Source: Camarhynchus parvulus (taxonomy: Eukaryota; Chordata; Aves; Passeriformes; Thraupidae). Taken from it: 64,000 bases of DNA. The translations under genes and the position numbers were made by a program. The stretch covers positions 36,862,993 through 36,926,992 of the forward strand of contig NC_044573.1 in the NCBI RefSeq assembly GCF_901933205.1, read 5' to 3'. Below the pieces are notes generated by a model that worked only from the letters and a program-made list of their open reading frames with translations, searched no databases and was not told the DNA's origin. This document shows, one piece after another, positions 39,822 through 53,000 of the stretch (the first letter of the stretch is position 1; each line of letters begins with the position of its first letter).

Positions 39822-42649
39822 ATGGTTTTGAGCAAGGATTTCTCATGACATCTTTATACTAGAATGACAGCAAGAGGCTTACTCTTCAATTACAGGAAGC
39901 ATTTACTATTTTCAGAGAAAAGCTATAAATACTCCAGTGTGGTATTTTTAACCCCCTCACAGAATAGTTAGTGACCAATACATAAAGCCCACGTGCTTCC
40001 CTTGGCAATATTAGATATGACATAGAGCATTTAGAACCAAAAGAAACCGAGCTAGGCAGCTGTCCAAGTAGTTGCTGCCTGGCACAACAGATTTTAAGTT
40101 CAGTCCTAACCTTCACAGGCACAGGGCACATGCATTTTCTGTGCCCCTAGTGCTCTTCCCCAACACATAAATAAATGCAGAAAAATAAGGTATGCTCTGG
40201 AACCAAAATATATTAAATTAAACAAGAGAAAACAATTCCTTGTTACAAGGTAAAGTACAGTCAGACTGGTTTCCCACATATATAATTCTACAGAAGATTA
40301 TGATGGAGAGGAAATCACACACTAGAAAAAATCAGAACCATAGAATTCTCTATCTGGGAGTGTTGTATTACAGCACAGTCTTTTCAGAGTTCACTAAAAT
40401 ATCTGCAGTACATAACTCCTGTCAGCATCCACCTTCAGTGCAGAAAATCACTACTGCACCAGTCATATCATTTTTAGAGCTGCAGCAACTGGTTTATACA
40501 CCCAGAGAAGCCTGGCAAACAAACTCATAAGCTTCCTGCCATTCAGCTGGCAGAGCTGTTTTTCATAAGAAGCCTGAATGTGCTTGTTGAGCCCTTGGTC
40601 AGGGGCATGACTGCAAGACCTATGAAACAAGGAAAAAACCTCATTACATCCATATCAGTCACGGAGGTTGTATGTACAGTAGACATACTCCCAGTGGACT
40701 GCTTCAACTAATACCTTCACAGGCAGGAAGCAAAGGAATTAGCAAAACTCAATATAAAACAAAAAATCATTTATGTCAATTATACCTGCCACCTAAACTA
40801 CCTGGGTATTGATTGCAACAACCAGTCTTTTTAAAGATTTTTTCCTATTCCCACTGCAATGTTTTAGCTGAAGATGTTACTCCTTTGCATTTTTGTTGAC
40901 TGACAGAAGCATAAGCTCAAAAGTACTTATAGAGTTTAAAGAAATAACTATTTTTAAAACTAAAAATAGGAGTTTTATTTTTTTATTTTATTTTTCCAAT
41001 GTACAGTCTACCAGACAGCTCCAAAGGTCTCAGATCCTTTAAGAACATTTGAATATGGCTGAGATTGCTACCATTGTTTTTCTCAGCCACCGACATTGTA
41101 AGTATTTGCAATTTCACATCTTCAATTCAGATCTGGCTTTAAGGAATAAGGCCATATTCTAATAAAATTATATGCAACATTTTAAGTTTTGCACTTAAAA
41201 GTATCCTCTTAATGTACTAAAATCGGGCTAAGTTTTCACAATACAGTGTCAGGCAGGTGCCCTGCAGTGTGTTATGCAGTCTCCTGCAGTACATCTCATT
41301 ATGGGTTTGATTTCTATTAAAGAGTGTTCTGGAGATAACTGTGCATGTTGTATATTCAGACTGATCAGAAGTAGCAGTGGAATTTGAATTTTATTTTGAT
41401 TATGCTTTGGAGACTAAAGGAGGATGTATATGACAAAAAGTAGTTACTGCCAATGGCAACTGAACATTTTCCATCTTTCCAGGAACACACAATGCTCAAC
41501 TGTCAATAAAACTATCCCTGCCACTAGCAAACTATATAGTTAAATCAATGGGGATTATATTTTTTTAATATGCTAAACGGTGACTATATATATCTATATA
41601 TATTTTAAGATATTTCTACAGATATGCTCACATACATACATAAAATGCACACATGTGTATCTCCAAAGAGCTCTTCCTAACAAATACATAACCCTCTTTT
41701 TCTTGAGTCTTGCAAAAGCCAATGCTATTGGTTTTGGAAATGAAAAAAAAAAGAAGATACAGTGACTGCAATTCAAATGTGGTGGTAAAAGGAAAGTGCT
41801 TGATAAAATAAGTATAAAACCAGCACCATTTAAAATAATTGCACAGTGGTATTTATGTATTTATTTTTAAAGGCAGTATAAACCAAAACCACTTACTGGA
41901 ACTGTATGTCAAATTTGACATCATGAATTGCAAATCCTTCTCTCAAATACATTTATTTTTATTTAGTTACAACAGGTAACTCCTCCCAATGTGTATGAGG
42001 TATAAGAAATTAAGTCTCAATTCCTACCACAAGCAATCATAGGAAATGAGTGTGAGTGCATCATTTTGCACTTCATAGCACAGAAGTCTGAAGAGCTAAC
42101 TTGGAAAAAAAGGCTAAAATGCCAAATTTGCTTGTTGGAAAAATCTAAACAACAAATATTTTGCCCTTAAGCACTTTTATTCTATTATATAGTCTGCTAT
42201 CCAACAACTCTTTTTAATGCAAAAGAACAGAAGAGACCTTTGCTCACTTGCACAGAGTATAAAAAGATTGAATACAAACCTTCAGTCTGTGGAATAAAAA
42301 CAGAATTTCATTTATATAATATTTCAAGCTGTCTTTTTAGGAAAAATAAACTTAGTTTCTTTTTGACATTTCACCTCAATAAAAAATAATCAATACCAAG
42401 TTGATATTCTTAACAGCACATGTTTATTCAAGAGATTGCAGGTGAAATTGTGCAGACACTCCAGACCTCTTCTAAACAATGCATGTATTGAAAGGACTTA
42501 GAATATAAAGTTTGTCCTCTGGAATTTAAATAAATATTGACTTAACAGGAGATAAGAGAATTTACCTGAGGCCTAAACTGCTGGCAGAAATCCAAAAGAA
42601 ATAAAGAGTTACTCAGACACAAGTACGTGGGGCAGGTGTGCAGGGAGTT

Positions 42650-42692
42650 GCAGAATTTCAGTGAAGGTTGGAAGAAACCTTGGGGGCAGGGA
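42650..42692 (-). mobile_element. Possible short CR1 3'-end relic
   Basis: The plus strand contains gcagaatttcagtgaagg followed by ttggaagaaaccttggggg. This resembles the reverse complement of the CR1 3' region seen more clearly at 27327. Only about 40 bp is similar and the terminal repeat is not evident, so chance similarity is possible. Confidence 0.4.
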
Positions 42693-43174
42693 CCCCTGTT
42701 GGAATCTCAACAGGCCACATTCCAGAGTCCTGGGACTCAGCAGCCTGTCTTCCTTGGCAAATTGTATCAAAAGTTTCAAAGCTTTAATCCCCATTGTTAT
42801 TAGTCCAACAGCATTTCCAGTTGTTAATGGAGAAGACAAATGTAAAATATTGGAGAAGCTTAGGCCTTGCCTGTGAACAAACTGTGAAAGCACAGTCTTG
42901 ATACAGAGAAGCAAAGTAACAGAAGGAACTGTGGCAAGAATGAAAGGAAGTTGTAGACAGCTTTACATTGCGGCATACACAACACAAATTTCCTTTTTAG
43001 TTTTGACATAAAACAACCAATTCTTTTTCTTCCTAAAGTAGTGAATCGCACAATCTTTCTTTGCAGTACATCAAAGAAAAGCTATAACATAAATGCATCA
43101 TTCACGGCAAAAGAATACACATATTTAAAATTTAAGATCTTAGTAAATTCTATTTCCCCATTCTTCCTATGGAC

Positions 43175-43192
43175 AAAAAAAAAAAAAAAAAA
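43175..43192 (+). repeat. Poly(A) tract, 18 bp
   Basis: The longest A-run in the window. I looked for a processed pseudogene upstream on the plus strand and did not recognise one. Confidence 0.92.
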
Positions 43193-45468
43193 GGTCACAA
43201 AAGTTTAACCTGAAGACAGTGTAAAGTATGGGAAACTGTTTTTTTTATTCTTAAAAGCCCTTTCTCTGCTGAGGTCAGGCAAGAAGACCTTTGACATGTT
43301 ATTTTCCTAAGACTGGGGAAAAAAATCTTGTGACAATATCTGTCTGTGGTGATCAGATCCTCTTTGTCTCAGCACATGACTTGAGAACACAACTCTTCTT
43401 AACTCAAAAACCTACATCTAGACTACTTCACACTTGAAAGTATTCTCCCTTCCTTTTCAGTATTAATTTTTTCTCATAAACTGTGATTAATAATTTATCC
43501 AGTATAGCTAGCCAGCTTAGTACAGATTAAAGCCAGGAAAATTCACAGAAAGGATAAGTAAAACAAGAGAAGGTAGGAACTGAAACAACATAAAATCCTT
43601 GCCTCCTGATAAAGTAGTGCAGCAATGTCCTGGAAGTCCCTCTATTACCACACAACTGTGTATCACCTCTCAAGGCACAGGATTAAGACAGCCGTTCCAA
43701 GTATATTTTTTATTTCAGTGAATAAAATACATAGGTAACATATTTTTCATATCCCTGGGCCTTCTGCATCTTCAATCACATGAGATATTGTTCTAGTCTT
43801 TTAATCTTTAGACTCAATTAGTATTAGATACATTTGTGGACGCTTTATAAACTCCAGTCAATATCAGCTGCTGCCTGGAATTTGTACAACCTAAATTGTA
43901 GAAATGAAACTGTAGGATTTATGCAGTCTCAGAAATTAGCAGCAGAGCACAAGATAATGGGATGGCACTAAATCTTATTCCACAACTTTTTATTGTTATT
44001 TCCTGGTGCTAGGGGAACTGAAAAAAGGGAAAGAAGTAAAGCAAAAGACTAAAGAGAAACAAAAAATAGAAAAATATGGGTTGAAGATACTGTGCAAGCT
44101 GAGGTCAGGATTGGAAAGGAATAACTCAGAGTTGTGTCAGGCTTGTATTACACAATCAGTTTGTACATGCTAATGAAAGGCAAATCAAGTGGTTAAACAA
44201 CTTTGTGCAAAATTCTTTGAACTTTGATTTTCCACAGCACTTAAGCAGCCTGGAAGTAATGTGGTCCTTTTCTTCACATATCTTTGCATTTAGGTTCTGC
44301 ACTGGAAAAGGAGACCTTCCTAACACCTTTAGTTCCCAAGAGCACTGGAGAGCAGGGTGGTTCAGTCACCTCCACATTTGTTTCTACCCTACTTCCACTA
44401 CATCAGGTCCCACTTTGGAGGCTCTCACTGCCACAAAGTTCTGGCCAGCTGGCTTGCCCGACTTTTTCCTTGACATCACTATGTGATAAAATCTCATAGT
44501 CATTGGAATAACCAGTCCCATAGCACTTCATGTATCCCTTTCATCAATTAGCAAAAAAATCCTTAGCACTCTCCAAGAAAACTATCAAAAAGCTGTCTTT
44601 TCATCGAAAAGTTGCCAAATTCTGACAATTTGGAGCCAAGTTGAGATAGTAGGATCCCAAGTCTTGATGCCCTTGCACTGAACATTCTGCCAAAAATTCC
44701 CTTCTTTAGAGAAGGAAATCCAACTACAGAACCTCTGCTGTCCACACAAGGAGGAAGATAGTATCTCAGAAATTATTTCACCCATTTCAGTCTGTATGGC
44801 TAAAAACCAACAGCTTGAACACTACCTCAAGATGAGTGGGTTGCCATTGCAGCTATTGATGCATTGGTATGACATTTTCCTGGAAAAATGCCCTGGTGTG
44901 CGTTTTTGCACCAGGTCCAGAGTGACAGGTATATGCAACGAAGTCAACCCTGACTTAATGCATTCCCACTCACTGCTGAGCCATGATAACTGGAAGGATT
45001 AGATCTCCTCCATCACTGCATTTGTGAAATAAAATTAATTCACATTAATGTAAGCCAACTTCACAGCCGCAGCAGAAAAAGAGCCTACACAGGCAATAAG
45101 TGGCAACTCATTAAGCTGGAGTAATTTGGTTGCTTCTGATCATTTGTAAATTACCTTCACCTAACGAATGATTTTATGATGTAGTCCCACAGAGCAATGT
45201 AGTAATCTAAAATAAACATCATCTATAAAACCTCACCCTTGGTGAAAGGAACAGCGTGTCAGGAAAACATCTTTAGAGCTGGCTAACACCAAATTAATAT
45301 CGTAAAAAAAGGTTCCTTGGTCTTTAACTCATATTATAAGATTGAGATTTCTGATGGTTTTATTTACTTTTAAAATAAAAATAACCAGTGGGTTTCATTG
45401 AAACTACTGTTTTGGGAAAGCAAGACAGTATTATTCATGAATTCTAAATATATACCAGATGACAGTTT

Positions 45469-45473
45469 TCTAC
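45469..45473. repeat. Target-site duplication, left copy (tctac)
   Basis: Five bases immediately outside the left TG of the solo LTR, repeated exactly at 46857-46861. Confidence 0.92.
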
Positions 45474-46856
45474 TGTCATGGTTTGACGCTGGCACAATGC
45501 CAGTGCCCCCATGAAAATACCTTCTCCCTGATGTCTGCTCTGAGATGTGACCAGGAATAGAGCATAACAGGCTCCCACTTAGAAATAAAGAAGAGAAAAT
45601 TTTATTAGCCTACAATTATATGTAAAAAGAAACACACAAAGAATGAAAACCACCCAAAAACATTTCCTCTTCCCCCCACCAAATTTCCAATACATTCATC
45701 CCTCAGATCACCAACTCTCAGTCCACCACCACTCTTTAGATAATCAATTCTCAGTTCATCAAGGAGTGAGGAGTCCCTCTTGTGCCATAGGCTTCCCCTG
45801 GAAACACAGTTGAGACCTCTTGTGTTTCCACATCACTCGTGGCACGCCGCGGAGATCATTGCCATCGCTGACCTCTTCCTTCCATGCCCAGGCTCTCACC
45901 ATTGCGCATGGACCAGAGCTGCTTCTAGGGTTTTCTTTTTAAGGGTGCTTGGTCCAGTTCCAAAAAAAGCACAGTCTCTCACTTTCAGGACACCTGTCCT
46001 CCCCAGATTTCACCCCCCTGGGGCCGAGGGGTCTCATGAACAGAGATCTTCTCCTACACTGAAGATCGAGGGCACCAACCACCCTCCTCACCCGTTGTCT
46101 CTGTTCACGCACTCTTTCACATAACATCATTGCACTCCCTTGGCTCTGAGGCATTTCCTCCCCCTAAATGCAGTCTGGGTGTGACAGGAAAAACAATGGG
46201 TCTGTCCATGGCTATACAAGAAAAGTCCAGCCAAAGGCCACTCCATCACCTCCTCCCACCTAAGATTCTTCTTCACTTCTCTTGTGGCCCATTTCCTCTT
46301 ATCTCATCTCTATCTCTCTTCTCATCCAGCTCCAGGAGGATCAGCATTTGTAAGGTTTCCATCATCCAAGAAAACGTTTAAAAATCTCAGGTTCTGCCTG
46401 TTCAGATCTCCCACAGCTGCCTTGCCGGGCACCTTCTTGCCACACGCTCCCCCTTCTCCTTCTTCGGCCGACTGTGCTATCAAATTTCAAGGTGGCGCAG
46501 GCACAGACACCGGCTCTCTCTCTCTCTGGGGGGGAAGTGGGGCAGGAGAGGGTGGCTGCCTGATGCCTCTTGGTGCTCCTCCACCCTTCCATCGTCAGGG
46601 CCCAGGCCTACCTCACCCAGCCGCGTGGCTTCCCCTCCCCTGCCTAGCCACAGCAGCTGGGCAGGGGATGTCTGAACATTTCCCTGACTGGAACCAAGAC
46701 AAGGTTTTCCTAGGAGTTCTCTGCTTTTAACTGCCTGTGCTCTCAGAGGCCTATCCATGTCCTCAGTGGCCACACCAGGTGCCAATATTCAAATCTGAGC
46801 ACCTATTGGTTTGACCACAGCATCCCAAAAAACTCACTTCCTCTCAAACCATGACA
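45474..46856 (-). mobile_element. Solo LTR of an avian endogenous retrovirus, 1383 bp
   Basis: The element begins TGTCATGGTTTGA and ends TCAAACCATGACA, a perfect 13-bp terminal inverted repeat with the TG...CA ends of retroviral LTRs. It is flanked on both sides by the exact 5-bp duplication tctac (45469-45473 and 46857-46861). Between the ends there is no gag, pol or env, so it is a solo LTR left by recombination. Minus orientation is favoured: on that strand there is an AATAAA signal (plus 45601-45606) about 130 bp before the 3' end and a TTAAAAG box (plus 46724-46730) near the 5' end. The interior is much richer in GC than the intron and contains a short CT run near 46517-46530. Open frames in it (45780-46124, 46284-46730) are incidental. 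A 5-bp duplication fits ERVL-like or some class I elements. Confidence 0.93.
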
Positions 46857-46861
46857 TCTAC
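46857..46861. repeat. Target-site duplication, right copy (tctac)
   Basis: Five bases immediately outside the right CA of the solo LTR, identical to 45469-45473. Confidence 0.92.
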
Positions 46862-48565
46862 GAAGTCATGAGCAGCACAGAAAGGGTGAGTAGGGACAGG
46901 AGATTCACCTCCATCACAAGATTTAAGGCCCATAATAATCAATTTATATGAGAACTATGTTCAAAAGAGGCAAAAGCACTATGTTTGCCCATACTGATAG
47001 CAGCGGCCCTTCTGGAAAACTCTGCCAGAGAAGTGGTAGATGCACAATGTATAATTTTGGCTCAAGGGGAGAAAAGAAATGGGCAGTTTCAGGCAGCTCA
47101 GTAATATCTAGACTAGAAACAAAAGAATAATATCTACAAGTATGTAATAAATAGTTCATATGTAGGTTTTGAGCTCAGAAAAGCAACACCTTTCAGTCAT
47201 ATGCTGAGGCAAAGAGGAAATTATAACTTCAAGGAAAGTAAAAAATAACAGATACCATAATACAATTTTCACCCCCATTTTTAGGAAAATACAATTTAAA
47301 GCTCCTGCCATTTTGAGTTAAAAATAGTTGGAAGGACACCAGGGAGAAATAGAGAAATATCATCTATGCCTGCCCTGTGGTCTTTCTTCAGAAGGGTCTT
47401 TGCTTACCGTTGCTGCTGGAGACAATAACACATTCACAGCTGGATTTTTTTGTTTTTTTACAAGGGTTTAACAGTCTCTTCTGAAGAAGAGTACTCTTCT
47501 GCAGATGTCCTGGGTTTCTATTTCCATACACATACTCCAATAAAATGTAATACTGAGTAACAAGCAGGCACATTAACAGCTTCCTCCTGACTTTTCACAC
47601 TAGCAAGTAACCCAAACCAAGAACAGAGGCAAATAAAGACAAGAGCTCAGCACTAGTCTCTTTTTTTCCTCCAGAGCTATGTGCGCACATGCAGTTGCTT
47701 TCTTCTATTGCAGTGAAGCAATGTTTAAACTCAGCAATTCTCACAGTAACCTAATTTTGTTCTAGGAAGTGTGCCTTTTAATCCAAGACATGCTAAATTT
47801 GTCCAGTAAATTATTTACTGTGATTAATTCACTCAGTTTTAGTATTCTCTTTAAGCTGGAGGAATTCACAGCTCGCTAACTCAACTCTACAATTATGTTG
47901 GCATTTCCTTTATAAGTCTCTTTAAAAATGCTATTTTTTCGCCCTGATTTACTGGCTGCTTATGTCAGCACCAAGCTGCCATGAACTTCCTTGATACAGA
48001 ATCAACCTAAATTCATGTTTCATTTTAAATAGATGCATACAGTTCTTTAATGGTCTTGGATATGGATAAGAGTCTTTCAATTCCACATATTTCAAGCCAT
48101 ATGCTACAGCTTTCTGTATTAATAGGAAGTATTACACTTAAAAATAAAATGTATACTCTTGCAGCTTTTAAATTACTCCTGTCCTGTGAAAGAATGGGTC
48201 CATTTTTTTGCAAAGACAGCATGAGTTCAATGAAATTCATAAGAAGGTCAGAAAATCTGAAGTAGGACATACTGCAATATCTTTAAGGCTATAAAAGGAA
48301 CGATCAAGGTGAAGACTTCAATGGGGAGAGATTCCATCATTTTAAATTGCACTTATTTGCAGTTCCATATGAAATTTAATATAATTTTCTTGTAGCACCT
48401 ACATGCATCTAAATACCAGAAAGATTGTTGGACAGCTGAAATTCCAGGCAAACAAACATATGATAAATATGGCAGCTGTCACACTTGACTAAGGAAGGAG
48501 ATTTCTCACCTTGTGAAGTATGGTAGATGATCAGTATAGAACAAAACAAGTATAAAAATTTATAA

Positions 48566-48587
48566 AATCCACATTATAATGTGGATT
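48566..48587. repeat. 22-bp perfect palindrome
   Basis: The half-site aatccacatta is followed immediately by its exact reverse complement, with no spacer. The symmetry stops at 48565/48588. No associated mobile element was recognised. Confidence 0.93.
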
Positions 48588-50039
48588 AAAATGGCATCTA
48601 TATCATCAGAGTAGCTATGCAGAAAAAGATTAGTCTGACACATAACAAAAAAAGTCCCAGAAAAAAATATCTACATACCCACCTATTAACACAGAAACCT
48701 TTTGTTTCACTTCATTTAATTTTTACAAGAACTAGGAAAGTGACACCAAGCCAAAGCTCCAGGGAATAAACATTGTTACAGCTCTATAAAGCCCAGGACA
48801 GTGGGCTGTACAACCACTACATGGCTGGATGCTGTACAGCCAAATGCATTGCTTGAAGGGAGAGGAAGAGGCTGGCTACTCTGGAGAACAGAAAACTAAC
48901 AGGGCTTCTTGCCTTGGCGTTTGCAGATCCAATGTCAGCTTTTAAATGTCCACATTTCTTTGCTTTTACTCATCCCATTAGAGGGGATCCCAGTATCACT
49001 ACAATCACGTCCTAATTTGTTTTAAAAAGCACAATAGGCAAATGAAATTGATTTTCTTTAACGGAAACTTAATTTTAAGGCTACATTCTACCAACTTTTT
49101 TTTTCTTAAGTATCTCCATTTTACCAGTTTACTGCCAAATAGTTCTTGACTAGCAGGAAAATCAGCTTTGATGTTCTGGGACAGTCCAATCCCTGCCCTT
49201 CACCTTTAAATGCTAACCTCACCCTACTCCTTTCAAACCATGGCCACTGTTTTTCCTCTCCCAAGACCTTTTTCTCACTAGTAAAAACCAGGGCAGTGGC
49301 AGAGCAGCCTGAAGATACATTACCAGGGAGACCGCTGGGGACACCATCAGCCCTGACTGTCCCTGCCTGGCTTCCCCAGGGGCTCCACACTCTGCCCAGG
49401 GCCTGTGGCGTCACAGTCTCCAACTCGGCCACACCATTTCTGCAGCAACTTGGAGTCTACCCTGATGGGTTAAAGTTAAATTCTTATGGCAAAATTACAT
49501 CTGTTAAGGATGTAATGTAATGATGAGTTAAAGATAATAAGTAATTACTCTAGCTTTAGTAAAATTATTTTAGCTGGCAGTTTAACCCCTTAAATCAAAA
49601 GAGAACTGCAAAATCATTGGTAGCCAAAGAAATTTACAATTGTGTCATAGGAATGCGTACCCAGCTTTTCTGCCGAACTTGTAAAAATAGAAGTTCTTGT
49701 GTCTAAGCTTGAAGATTTACCACATATAGAAGACAATTTTCTCCCTCTTGAGCTTTTCAAAGCTCTTCCCACCCTTGTCTGGTTTTCTTGTTTTGGTTTT
49801 TTTTTTAACATCTACTTTTCCTATCTATCTCACAGCATAATAATAAGCACCTCCAAGTCCTTGACACAACAAAATTACCAGCAGCCACTTTTGAGAGAAA
49901 AAAACATATGGCCCAAACTGACTGCCAAAAATAGTCTGACATTCCTACTATAAAACTGCTAGTTAGCAGGAAAAAAGAAACATAATTTCAAACATCTCAG
50001 TGTCACACAAGAATCCTAAAAACTCACTATATTGTCTGA

Positions 50040-50054
50040 ACACACACACACACA
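50040..50054 (+). repeat. (CA)n microsatellite
   Basis: A run of about seven CA dinucleotides. Confidence 0.9.
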
Positions 50055-53000
50055 GACAAATGTATTGGGTCTGTTTAAAATTTACACAATATATTTATTT
50101 ACACTCGCCCCTTAAATATATTAAATATATCTATCTAATAATACATTTGTGTTTAAACCCCTGAACTCCAATGCTATTATTTCAGTACAGAGCCAAATCC
50201 CATTCACTGAGCAGAAGTAGACATGAGCTTGCTAAGTAAGAGTATGGGCTTCAATCCACAAAAATGCTTACTGGGCACATGACTCAAATACTATTACAAA
50301 AACGAAAAGTTAGAAACCCCAAATAATAAAATGCCGAAATACAGTAAGTCTCTCAAAAGACTAAAAACTGGTGATGCACACAGTATACCAATTGAATATT
50401 ATGGGATGGAAACTGAGAGACTTTTCACATACAAGCAATTTTGCTTCTGTTTTGTTGTTTAGGTTTTTTGAAACCAATTCAAAGTAGACTGAAAGCAAGT
50501 ATAAATTATAGATAAGCACAGCAAATACTGAAGACCACGTGGAGCTATGCTGTGCCATAAATGTACTGAGTAAGTTTCTTGCTGTTATACCAGTTCTCTG
50601 CCAATCTGTTTTTCTAGATTTACCTTTACTGTCCAACACATCAGCAACTTTGAGGAAGAGAACATCATGATTTTTCTCTTGGTTACATCTAAGTACATAG
50701 ATCATGTGAACTTAGATATTTCAAGGCTTGCAGGTTTATAATTTTGAGGTATATTTTACAAAAAAGCTAAGAAACTAAGTTTTTGTTAAAGACTAAGATA
50801 TCTATATAAAGTAATTCCATAAACTTTAAAATGGAGGCTTCATAATCTGAAGTTTTAGCTTACTGTCATGCTAGATCAAAATGTCTTAAATATCAGAATA
50901 AGAAAACTGTTTATCTAGTTAGGTCATAATTCCCCTGGAAGAACAGTTTCCCCTGCCATATGTACTGAAGCCCAAGATTTTCTGGGCATCTATAATTTTG
51001 AGAATGCCAAATAAAGAAAATTATTCAAAAGATTTGCTATGTCAAAAGCAAGATAAACATAAATTAAAATGTGAAATAACAGCTGAATTGATGATGACAG
51101 GATGAATCTGTTCCTTCTTACTTGTTTTAAAACAGTTTCTAAAGTTAAAATATTCATTTCATTAAATCAAAATTAACACATCTCCCCCCAAAAAAATTTC
51201 CTACAGGCTCAGCATGAAAAGACAAAGAATTCTGAGCAAGGCATGAAGTTAAAATTTTCTGAACAAGGAGAAAAATAAATCTATGTTTGTAATGCAATAT
51301 AATTCTCTATACACGGACTATTTTCCATTGGAAAAACTGAAGTGTTGTGAGAGGCCACTAGTACAGACTGCACCTAACATCCAACCTTAGTGAATGGGTC
51401 ACTGCTGCCCAAACAGATCTCCATTGCACAGTTCCACAAATTCTCTTGCAAAAATGCTGGTTGGCACACCTTATAACAGTGGGTGGAAAACAAAAATGCA
51501 CCATCATTTCTGTGAGGCATATGAGGTACAATGCATTTTGAAAGAGAAGAGTTATTCTTAACTTTGGTTTTAAAGTCTGACTGTGTTGATCAATTATTTC
51601 AGCTTGCTAAAGAAAATGTGGTAGACCAGTATTAGGTTATTATTTTGGGCTGTGTGCTGTGTTTCCATTGTCCCTTGGTAGAAGGAATGATGCTAGATGA
51701 GCAAGTTAGTTTTCCATGTGATTTTCTCTTTTTCAAAACATATTTTGAAGCCTGAAGGAATGGACAGCCATTTTTGCTGAAAAAAATACAAGTTCTTCAT
51801 TCTAACTATGAATATTCCCAGAAGAAGCTGCATCTCAATGTCACGAACACCTCAGTACTTCTCAAGACTTCCTTTCCTTCTGTCCTTCTGACAAACCACA
51901 GGCAGCTGCAGCCCATCTCTCCCTGTGCCAGTGCATTTGTCAATTAGTTTGAAGGAAATCACCCAGCACAAAAAGCAGAGCTTATGATCAGACAGGAAAT
52001 TATAGTCTATTATACAATTTTATTCTTGTCTGTGATTGACTGCACATCAAAGGGCCACTCAGTGGCAGTCACTGATACTTGTTAAGGTAAAAATAGTTCT
52101 GCAAAAGCAGATGGTGGAAGCAGACACCAGTAGATCAGAAATGCTGAGTCTGAGTATCATAGGCTTCAGATGAGCCTTTTAGAAATGAATCAAAAGGATT
52201 TAACACATAATGTTCCTTTACAGTATACTGCCATTACAAACTGTATGGTGTTTTCAGATACAGTGGAAGTCTGCCAAATTCTGATCACAGTTTTCCCTCA
52301 CACCCTATTTAGAGTGGTATGGGCATCAGCACCTGTAAACAGGTAAATTTTTTCACAGCATATGCTCTATACACAGACTTTATCAGTATATGAATTTGAG
52401 AGTATTAATAATTCTATATGCAAATAACCTCACTGAGCTCAATATGACTTTTAAAAAATTGTTTACAATGATTAGGGATAAAATTACTGTGATGTATAAT
52501 GCCAACATGTCCATTCAGCAAGATGCTTTGAACACTTAATGAACCCAATCGTGTCAGTTTAGGCAAGTCAAAATCAGAACAAGATTTATTTAAATAAAAC
52601 AATTAAACATTTTAAGCCCATCATCCAACTGAAACCGCACATTTTAATGGCATGTGGGAGCTCCAAATAGTGACTGAAATCAAAAATTAAATACCATGGA
52701 AAGCTAAAGGGTCAAAAAATTACAGAAATAGCTAATTTGGTCAGATATTTAGAAAGGTATTTGGAGGAACTTCACAGCAAAATTGAATTAGTATAAGAAG
52801 AACACAAATTATGAACAAAAATTGCTGGTTTAAACTGTGTACATCAGATATTAGATATAAATGTGTGACAATGTTTTTGTAATCCTCATTGTAGACAAGA
52901 GGAATAAAATTTGGACATATTTATTCTTATAAATTGACTGCTACAAAAAAATTCCCAGTGCTTTTCTTTAGGTTCTTTTCCCTCCAATGAATTGAACATA

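Larger units (their letters stand above)
39822..45468. other. Unclassified intronic sequence
   Basis: AT-rich intron 1. It holds AT-alternating sequence near 41582-41605, a possible CR1 scrap at 42650-42692 and an 18-bp A-run at 43175-43192. No other element or exon was recognised. Confidence 0.65.

Noticed and set aside
39623..39835. A 70-residue methionine-started open frame over PRKN exon 2
   Set aside because: Its first 14 or so residues and last few are intron read-through. The splice sites at 39805 and 39640 define the true coding limits, and the real start codon is in exon 1.
42609..43192. Possible processed pseudogene ending in the 18-bp A-run
   Set aside because: The sequence before the A-run has no recognisable gene similarity, and no matching target duplication could be found around it.
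45780..46730. Several open frames of 70-150 residues on both strands
   Set aside because: All are inside the non-coding solo LTR bounded by a target duplication. The sequence there is GC-rich, so chance open frames are expected.
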